Of a DNA stretch of 64,000 bases, positions 57,154-64,000 are shown piece by piece. Source of the stretch: Clonostachys chloroleuca (taxonomy: Eukaryota > Ascomycota > Sordariomycetes > Hypocreales > Bionectriaceae); assembly GCA_037952775.1 (NCBI GenBank), contig JBANAY010000003.1, positions 9,610,001 through 9,674,000 of the forward strand, read 5' to 3'. Numbering within the stretch: the first letter of the stretch is position 1; each line of letters begins with the position of its first letter. The notes below the pieces were generated by a model. The model did not search any database. It worked only from the letters and a program-made list of their open reading frames with translations, and was not told the origin of the DNA. A program made the position numbers and the translations under genes.

Positions 57154-59780
57154 ATGATGGCGACCAGCCCCCAGGGCGAGGTCCATGTAAGGGTAGCCTC
57201 GCCAACTAGTGAATGGACCGAGCCGACCGCGCGCAGAGGCAGCATGTCGGGGGCCATTCGTCGCATCCGGCAGGCCTGCACACATTGTCGGTAAGTCGAG
57301 TCCTCAGTGTCGCGTACATCCCAGCCAATGGCCAGGCAAATGAGGGACGCGTGCTGGGTTTGGTGGTAGCCGATGCGTAGCTAACGACGGACACATCCAG
57401 CCATCGCAAGACAAAATGCTCTGGGGAGAAACCGAGATGCAAGAATTGCCAGCGCGTCGGCCGCAGCTGTCACTACGAGCCATACTCGCATACTCAGCCT
57501 TCTTCGACCTCTAGCACATCACAAGCTACTGCATTCAATTCGACAAAGTTGCCCAGTTCGGAGTTGCATGTGAGCTCAAGTTCCATCCAGAGACAGATCA
57601 CATGTTCGAGCATCCACCAGCTGACAATCATTAGCCCGAGCTACTCAAGAGAATCAATCAAATCGAGAGCCAGCTGGCCTTGCTAAGCGACCAAGGATCG
57701 GCCAACTCAAGGTCTGCTACAAACCTCTCTCCTGCTTTCTGTTGCAACTGAAAGAACCCCCTCTGACCCTGGATCTTCGTTCCAGCATGAATTTCGTGAC
57801 TCTTGGCCGAATGTCGCAGTCTCCGCCGACCCTCAATTCCGAGAATCCAAGCATAAATGTGGTACCAGGTCCTCCGCGAGCGTCTTCCTCGTCCCCTCGG
57901 CGTCGTTTATCGCAGGGCGCGACATATAAACCCGAGCCAAATTCAGACTCCCCTGATGCAGTGTACGTGGTGTTTCGCCTGTGTGTAGGATCAAAGGAGC
58001 ATCTCTGACACGATATAGGCGGTTTTCGACGCTGCCACCACACTCCGTGGTGCAGTCCCTGGTCGACACGTACTTCCAACACGCCTACAACCAACCATAT
58101 TCGTATTTTCAAGAGGAGAGCTTTCGAGAAAAGCTCGCCTACGGTCTATTGCCGAAATGCCTCATCTTTGCTGTTCTGGCTTCAGCACTCAGGTTCTCCG
58201 ACAATCCATATTTCAAATGGGCCAAGCAGCAAGCGACGGAAGCCTATGCACGCGAAGCTTGGCTCTCTGTTCTCAATGATCATATGACGGCAGAAAACTG
58301 CCCCAATGTCCATGTGGCCCAGACCACCAATATACTAGCTATCATCGATTTCACAGGTTAGTTCCTAGCAATTGATAGCATAATTCACGAGATTTTACTG
58401 ACTCGGGTGCCGGAGGATAAGCCGGGCGAACCAGTTCAGGATGGCTCAAGATTGGCCTCTCCGTACGGATTGCCCAGGACCTAGAGCTGATGGAAGAACC
58501 CTCTTGCACATCTTCCATTGTCGAGCAGGAGGAGCGTAGGAGAACCTTTTGGTCTATATATCTTCTCGACAAGCTCGTGTCCTGCGGGAGGAGCCGGCCG
58601 CCGGCCATCGCTGATGAGGACTGCCGGCTGCGCTTACCTTGTGACGAGGAAGCATTTCGCCAAGGGTCCTTGCAGAAAATGGCGACCTTATATCAAGTTT
58701 CAAATTGGACCGCCGACTCGGAGCGGATTGGCGGCAACTTTGCTCTGACTATACTGGCCGCGTCGGCCTTGGGACGGTGCGCTCGATATGTCTTGCATCA
58801 GCGGGACGCTGATGAGCTGGCCCCCTGGGATCAGAGATCCGAGTTCGCGTCCATCAACACCTACCTTCTCCTCGTCAGTCATCATTTACGCATCGAGAGT
58901 ACGTCTGTCGACGATATCGTCCAGGCACACACGAAGCCAGATGGCTCTCTCGACTACCAGGATGCGGCGCATGTAGTGTTTTCTTTTGCTGTCTTCCACT
59001 TGTGCTACTGCCTCCTTAATCACCCCATCCTACTCCGCCTTCGAGTTCAGAAAATGAGCTACAGGGTTCCCCCCAACTTTTTGCGGCGGTCCCTGCAGAC
59101 AAGCTGTGAACACGCAAGTAACGCCATCGAGCTTGTCCACAAAGCATCAGCCGCTGGCTTTCCCATCCGGCCTTCTTTTTACGCGTACGCGACCACTGTG
59201 GCAGGCAGTATCATCATGATGGCCATCCGATCAGGGGAACAGTCTACTATTCAGATGGCGTCTGAACTCCAGGAAAAGAATCAACAGGCATTGATGATAC
59301 TCGAGGAGATGGGGCGTGTTTGGGAACATGCTTCAAAGATGGTAATACTTCCGTTGCTTGCACTCTCTCTCCTTCACATCTTTTCTTTACGTTTCCTTAG
59401 CCCAGTGACACAGTCGAATTCAATTTCAGATAACTAACTTCTATCTAAAACAGCACATCCAGCTCTTGTTATTTGATGCAAGTGACGTGGCATCTGCCAT
59501 CAACTTGGATGCAAATGCAACGGTAGACCTCAATCCCGGGTTGGAAGAAGTGCTGTGGCCAATTGTCGACTATGGTCTCATGTGTGGTAGCTTAGCGGGA
59601 CAAAAATCAAGTGCAAAGCCATTGCAGCAGTCTCTATTCGATGACGAAGCCAACTGTTTTCCAACCATAGACTTAAGCGAGGATATCCAACCGATTGAAG
59701 GTTTCATGGACCCTGCTACTGGAGCAGATCACCTCATGGCATCTGAATTCTCTATGACTAACTTGGCATACATAGTATGA
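57154..59780 (+). CDS. Zn2Cys6 transcription factor 2
   Basis: 714 residues from join(57154..57290, 57401..57569, 57635..57711, 57786..57962, 58019..58356, 58422..59341, 59454..59780); all six introns keep phase and most have CTGAC-like branch points. The DNA-binding domain is ACTHCRHRKTKCSGEKPRCK...NCQRVGRSCHYEP, a perfect C-x2-C-x6-C-x6-C-x2-C-x6-C split by the first intron at the fourth residue after its second Cys. A short coiled region PELLKRINQIESQLALLSDQ follows. The regulator domain (about 220-560) has SGWLKIGLSVRIAQDLELME and EERRRTFWSIYLLDKLVS. Sequence appears intact, unlike regulator 1. Nuclear; it could regulate the neighbouring catabolic genes, which is inference from position. 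Confidence 0.9.
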
Positions 59781-60519
59781 TCTTAATTAATTGTTTGGTA
59801 ATGAATATCTTTACATTCTTCGACGTTGACAACAATTCTTGTGCCACATGACGACCAGTTATCAAATATGTAAACACGTTTTCTAACCAAGATTCCAATA
59901 TGAGATTTGCTGAAACTCCACGCATCTTGTGAGGGCTTACATAGTTCATATAAGGAACGGAAAGTAGAGAAGCATCCTAGGCGATTAGCTCAGAGCTATA
60001 CAAAACTCCTCCCACTACTACAGTGCGGACCGTTCGAGAACCACTAATTCAAACTGCAAGGCCTGCTAAGCCTACTTCGATTAGTCTTCTTCACCTGCCG
60101 CTTACACCATGTCCTCTTTCGACTACCTTGAAGTCTGCTCGCAGACATCGTCATCAACTGCCGCCTCGGACCGGTCAGGGGGTATGGCCACGCACCTCCA
60201 CCCTTGGATCCCCTACCCCAAAACCTGGGGTAATGACAAGGCCCGCAAATGACAGATCTAGTCCATGATCAAATGGAACTAAAGATCTTCAAGTTGAGGT
60301 TAGGTATTATCCATGCCGCGTGGGAATCTTCTCTTTTGGCGTGGGCGGTCCGCCCGGCATTAGCAGTCCGTGTCTGGCCGAGTTGCAAGCACAAATACAA
60401 CGAGTCTGCGTTTTGATTTCTTGTATATCATCCGTATCCCAAGATACGTGTTCACTCTTTCATATTGAATCCAATTGTCAATCACCTGACCTATCAATTT
60501 GATCAAAGTTTGGATCATA
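59781..60519. promoter_or_regulatory. promoter region of the Ato-type transporter with three CGGWCCG sites
   Basis: CGGACCG at 60026-60032 and 60167-60173, and CGGTCCG at 60346-60352, i.e. 494, 353 and 174 bp before the ATG at 60520. No gene seen. Confidence 0.6.
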
Positions 60520-61642
60520 ATGTCTGCCACACACAATGAATTCGCCACCAACGGCGTGAGCCCCAACGATCTTGAGTCTGGGAAAACCGAAGGACTCAGG
60601 GAGCTTCGCTCTGCACAGAGCATAAGCATGACCCCTGAACTTTTCGAAAAGCTCTACCTCTCCCCGCCTAACAAGGTCGAGGGGAACCTCAGACGCACGT
60701 TTGGTAATCCAACTCCAATGTACGGCAAGATCCACCCGTCAATCCTAGATTACCCCTATTCTTGACGTGGCTCCCAACACTGATGACACCTAGGGCCCTC
60801 GTCGGGTTTCTCCTATCTCTTATGCCACTCAGGTGTGATCTGATGGGATGAAGAGGGGCTGGCGACTTTGGTGTTGCTCAAATGTATGGCACTGCAGCCA
60901 AGGGTGCGATAATGGACCTCTAAGCTGATGATTTCTAGTTCGGTCTACTTTTTCATGGGTGGCCTCTTGATGTTTCTCAGCGGAATCTTTGAATGGGTCC
61001 TCGGAAACAGCTTCCCAGCCACTGTGTTCTGTAGCTTTGGTGGATTCTGGTTCTCGTTTGGAGGGATACTCAACCCCAGCTTCGGAGCTTACAGCTTCTA
61101 TGTCACCGATCCTCAGAAACCAACTACAGGACTGGCTAATGCGAAATCTAACGCAAGTCTAGGTAGGTTAACGAATCTAGGTCTAAACAGGTGGGACATC
61201 TGACAACTAACCAATGATTTATCTTTCGCTTCATTAGGTTTCTGGCTAGTAGTCATGGGGGTACTGGCCTTTGTCTACCTGATTTGCGCACTGAGGACGA
61301 ACATTGTCTTCGTAACCATATCCCTCAGCCTACTACCGGCCTTTAGCATGCTTATGGCTGCATTCTGGCTCCAAGCAGAGGACTTTGAAGGGAACGCGGC
61401 AATGGCACACCAAATGTTTGTGGTAGGTTGTCTATGATACGCTCAGTCTCGTTCTTTGTGCCCTATTCTCAGTATTTAACACTAATGGCATATCAAAGGG
61501 AGCTGGCGCATCTCTCATTGTTACGTGTGTTGCTGGATGGTACATGTTAGTGGCTATTCTGTTTGAAATTGTGGACTTTCCGATCCAGTTACCGGTGGGA
61601 GACCTGTCCTCCGTGATCAAGGGGCAGAGGTCCATGCACTAA
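60520..61642 (+). pseudogene. Ato/Gpr1-FUN34-YaaH acetate transporter with one nonsense codon
   Basis: Gene model join(60520..60719, 60794..60883, 60939..61162, 61238..61422, 61499..61642), 280 codons, all in phase. Family landmarks: MTPELFEKLYLSPPNKVEG; RTFGNPTPMALVGFLLSL (the NPAPLGL-type signature); SVYFFMGGLLMFLSGIFEWV; and the end PIQLPVGDLSSVIKG. Six membrane helices are expected. Ato/Ady2 proteins carry acetate and similar monocarboxylates with protons, or ammonium, across the plasma membrane. The only break is TGA at 60849-60851 in DLMG-stop-RGAGDFG, where the family has Trp. Everything downstream is well preserved, so the lesion is recent, is read through, or is a sequence error. Confidence 0.82.
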
Positions 61643-62517
61643 GACTTGACGCTTTCTCTTCAAGAGACGTGTGAATATATCGCAGGGCATTGAGGACTAC
61701 CAAATTGATTCAGCCAAGGGAATGGGCTTAAATTGGACATACTGGAAACAGCGAGGAAGGTTTTAAAATTGGGGCATGACGACTTTTCACTTATCAGAGA
61801 AAGATCAATTTTGCAAGCAATAGCATTTCCAAGAGTATAATCTTTTGACTTCTTTGCAGGAGGCATTCATCATGGCCTTTGTGTATTCTTTGTGGTGCAA
61901 GTAACTCGAAGCCCAAAGACTTGGTATCAGAATGGTCTAAGATCATGATTCCGCATATCGACAACAATGTCCGTCCTTCTTGATCAGTAAGTTAACACTT
62001 CGTCAACCTTGTCTCTATGTAAAACACGGTGTTGAAAATCATAGATTCCTTCAATCCAGAAATCTCCCTCAGAGATGCCTTGCACCACTCTGACTACGGG
62101 AAATGGCGGTCTGGAATACTTCGGGAATACATTTGCGTCCGGACCGTCACCAAGCCGTCCCACAGCCCCGACAAACCGAGGGGAACCTACGATGACGGGA
62201 GCTTCGCACCAATCAAGATCCATGCTATTCCGCATGCTGGGGTGCCGATGATCATCTAGCATGTCATTTACCCCGCCGCAAGCCAAACTAGCAATATCAA
62301 TCGGGGCTGGGCGAATCTTGGTGCCTTTTCACACAGCGCTCGGATTCGGACCGTGGTCCTCATCCGATCCTGGGTGGCTCTAACCCTTCTTAAATCCTAT
62401 CCAGCGCCAGGTACACAGTCTTGAGGCAATAGAAAAGCCGTCCTCAAGCTTCCAATACCGTCTGTTTCGTACGCAATATTTTCTATCATCATTAACTGAT
62501 TCGCCTGAAGAATTACC
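61643..62517. promoter_or_regulatory. promoter region of the aldehyde dehydrogenase with two CGGACCG sites
   Basis: CGGACCG at 62140-62146 and 62347-62353, 378 and 171 bp before the ATG at 62518. A 100-codon minus-strand frame (61984-62286) and an overlapping plus-strand frame show no motifs and are not called. Confidence 0.55.
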
Positions 62518-64000
62518 ATGGTTCCATCAGCTACCCCGAGTCTGACGCACCAGGCAAAGCGACCGACCCCTAACCTGGATTTTGAAGGTTCATTTGTTCA
62601 CATCATTGGAGGCAAACCAAGTCCTACCAAACAGACTAGACATGGTGTCAACCCTGCCAATCTACAGCCCAAGGCCGAGGTTCCGCTCGCGACAGAGGAA
62701 GACCTAGATCGTGCCGTATCTTCCGCCAAGGAGGCATTCAAAACCTGGTCACAGGTACCTTATGAGGAACGCCGCAGTGCCGTTCTGGCGTTCGCCGATG
62801 CTATTGATCAGTTGAGGACTCAATTTCGAGATCTTCTCGTCGCAGAGCAGGGAAAGCCAGTAAGCAGATTCACTCCTTTCGAACCATGAGGTTACTTTTT
62901 CATCTGACCAGTTCAAAGCTTCCGCAAGCAGATTACGAGACTGATTCAGCCATCGAATGGATTCGTGGGATGGCGAATATTAGTATTCCAGAAGATGTCA
63001 TTGAGGACAACGAGAGGCATACAGTCACCACTAGATATCTGCCACTCGGTGTTGTTGCGGCCATAGTTCCATGGAACTTTCCCCTACTACTTGCCACGGG
63101 CAAGATCGCCCCGGCTTTGTTGACGGGAAACGTCATTATTGTGAAGCCTTCGTAAGATCTTCCATTCGTTTTGTTCTCTACGAAAACGACGGCTGCTAAC
63201 GTGGCCCTGACCACAGTCCATTTACCCCGTACGGTGGGCTCAAGCTTGTGGAGCTCGCCCAGCAGTTCTTCCCTCCTGGCGTTGTACAGTCCCTGAGCGG
63301 AGATGATAAACTTGGTCCATGGATTACCAGCCATCCTGGTATTGACAAGATTAGCTTTACCGGCTCCACGACAACCGGCAAGCTTGTCCTTCAAAGTGCC
63401 AGTAAGACGCTCAAGCGTGTAGTCCTGGAACTGTAAGTTGTAAGCGTCAAGTACTTTAAATTACCAAGACTAACAGCGAGCTCAGTGGAGGGAACGATCC
63501 TGCCATCATCCTCCCTGATATCAACATTGATAAAGTTGCCCAACAGGTAAGATCCCAGCGAGTAAGACTTGAACTCGACAACTAACTCCTTGTAAGGTCG
63601 CTTTCTATGCATTCTTAAACTCTGGTCAGGTAGGGTTATTCTTGTTGAATGTGATATAGACATTGGCTCACTGTTTTTACAGATTTGTCTCAACTTGAAG
63701 AGAATCTATGTCCACGAGTCTATATATGAGGACTTCCGAGATGCGGTTGTGCGGCATGTCAAAGATTATGTCGTTGGCGATGGTTCAAAGGCAGGTGTGA
63801 CTCATGGGCCTCTGCAGAACTCGATGCAGTACGAACGTGTCAAGACTTTCTTCGATGACATCGAGAAACAAGGATGGAAGGTAGCCACTGGTGGAAAGAT
63901 CGAGCCATCCCAAGGATATTTTGTCACGCCCACCATCATTGACAGGCCCGACGAAGATTCAAGAATTGTTGTCGAAGAGCCTTTTGGTATGTGTTTACTT
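62518..64000 (+). CDS. aldehyde dehydrogenase, 3' end beyond the window
   Basis: Partial: exons 62518..62859, 62919..63151, 63217..63432, 63486..63546, 63597..63629 and 63683..63986, then donor GTATGT and the window ends. About 396 residues are visible. NAD(P)-binding PWNFPLLL and FTGSTTTGK, the general-base Glu in VLELGGNDPA, and the catalytic Cys in [11 protein letters not shown] are in the right order for the ALDH superfamily. The last visible block is [18 protein letters not shown]. It oxidises an aldehyde to the acid with NAD(P)+. [19 protein letters not shown] resembles fungal aldehyde/vanillin/succinate-semialdehyde-type enzymes, so the substrate is open. No organelle signal seen. Two CGGACCG sites upstream tie it to the neighbouring genes. 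Confidence 0.9.

Noticed and set aside
59979..60045. A-box-like TAGCTCAGAGC and B-box-like GTTCGAGAACC at tRNA-like spacing
   Set aside because: The acceptor ends do not pair, the D-arm would have no loop and no anticodon stem forms; not a tRNA.
61984..62286. 100-codon minus-strand frame before the aldehyde dehydrogenase
   Set aside because: No motif, no splice structure, overlapped by another frame and by regulatory sites; could be chance.

Overview
The window looks like nuclear DNA of a filamentous ascomycete (Pezizomycotina). Genes are protein-coding on both strands, with short introns of about 50-115 nt that have GT...AG ends and CTNAC-like branch points. The families are typically fungal: PDR ABC transporter, Zn2Cys6 regulators, NmrA-like proteins, a SAT4/PTH11-type membrane protein, Rtg2 and Hsp30. 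I cannot name the species. Exon coordinates are hand-built from reading frames, splice signals and family consensus; no transcript evidence or database search was available. No rRNA or CRISPR is present, and I saw no convincing tRNA.

Left part (1-41 kb), accessory in character: an F-box-like protein; an NmrA-like protein; an Nha1-type Na+/H+ antiporter; a gene-poor 6 kb stretch (5.5-11.3 kb) holding a decayed SAT4-type membrane protein gene; a MARVEL-like protein; an Rtg2/Ppx-GppA protein; a full PDR transporter; a second, GC-rich NmrA-like protein; a one-exon protein with a degenerate Ras-like domain fused to ankyrin repeats; an NAD(P)-dependent aldehyde reductase; a tiny zinc-finger protein; an Hsp20; a cytosolic S9 peptidase; a Git3/cAMP-receptor-like GPCR; a broken MFS transporter; and a 2OG-Fe(II) oxygenase.

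Right part (41-64 kb), which looks like one catabolic neighbourhood: a DJ-1/PfpI protein; a fused HMG-CoA lyase/enoyl-CoA hydratase ending in the peroxisomal signal SKL; the two subunits of a 3-methylcrotonyl-CoA-carboxylase-like enzyme without obvious mitochondrial presequences; a Zn2Cys6 regulator; a heavy-metal P-type ATPase; a second Zn2Cys6 regulator; an Ato/Gpr1-FUN34-YaaH transporter with one nonsense codon; and an aldehyde dehydrogenase cut by the window end. In order, the enzymes would carry a branched enoyl-CoA through biotin-dependent carboxylation, hydration and retro-aldol cleavage to acetyl-CoA plus a ketoacid. That is the end of leucine degradation, or the analogous bacterial acyclic-isoprenoid (Atu/Liu) route.

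The strongest unexplained signal is a short motif, CGGWCCG (CGG-W-CCG). By eye I find it 14 times in the window, 12 of them in the intergenic regions of this right-hand block. It sits upstream of the lyase-hydratase/carboxylase pair, the biotin carboxylase, the first regulator (as a perfect 16-bp palindrome), the P-type ATPase, the Ato transporter and the aldehyde dehydrogenase. I read this as a candidate regulon of a cluster-encoded Zn2Cys6 factor. Several members (regulator 1, the carboxyltransferase subunit, the Ato transporter) carry single-base lesions, so the system may be decaying in this strain or the assembly may contain errors.
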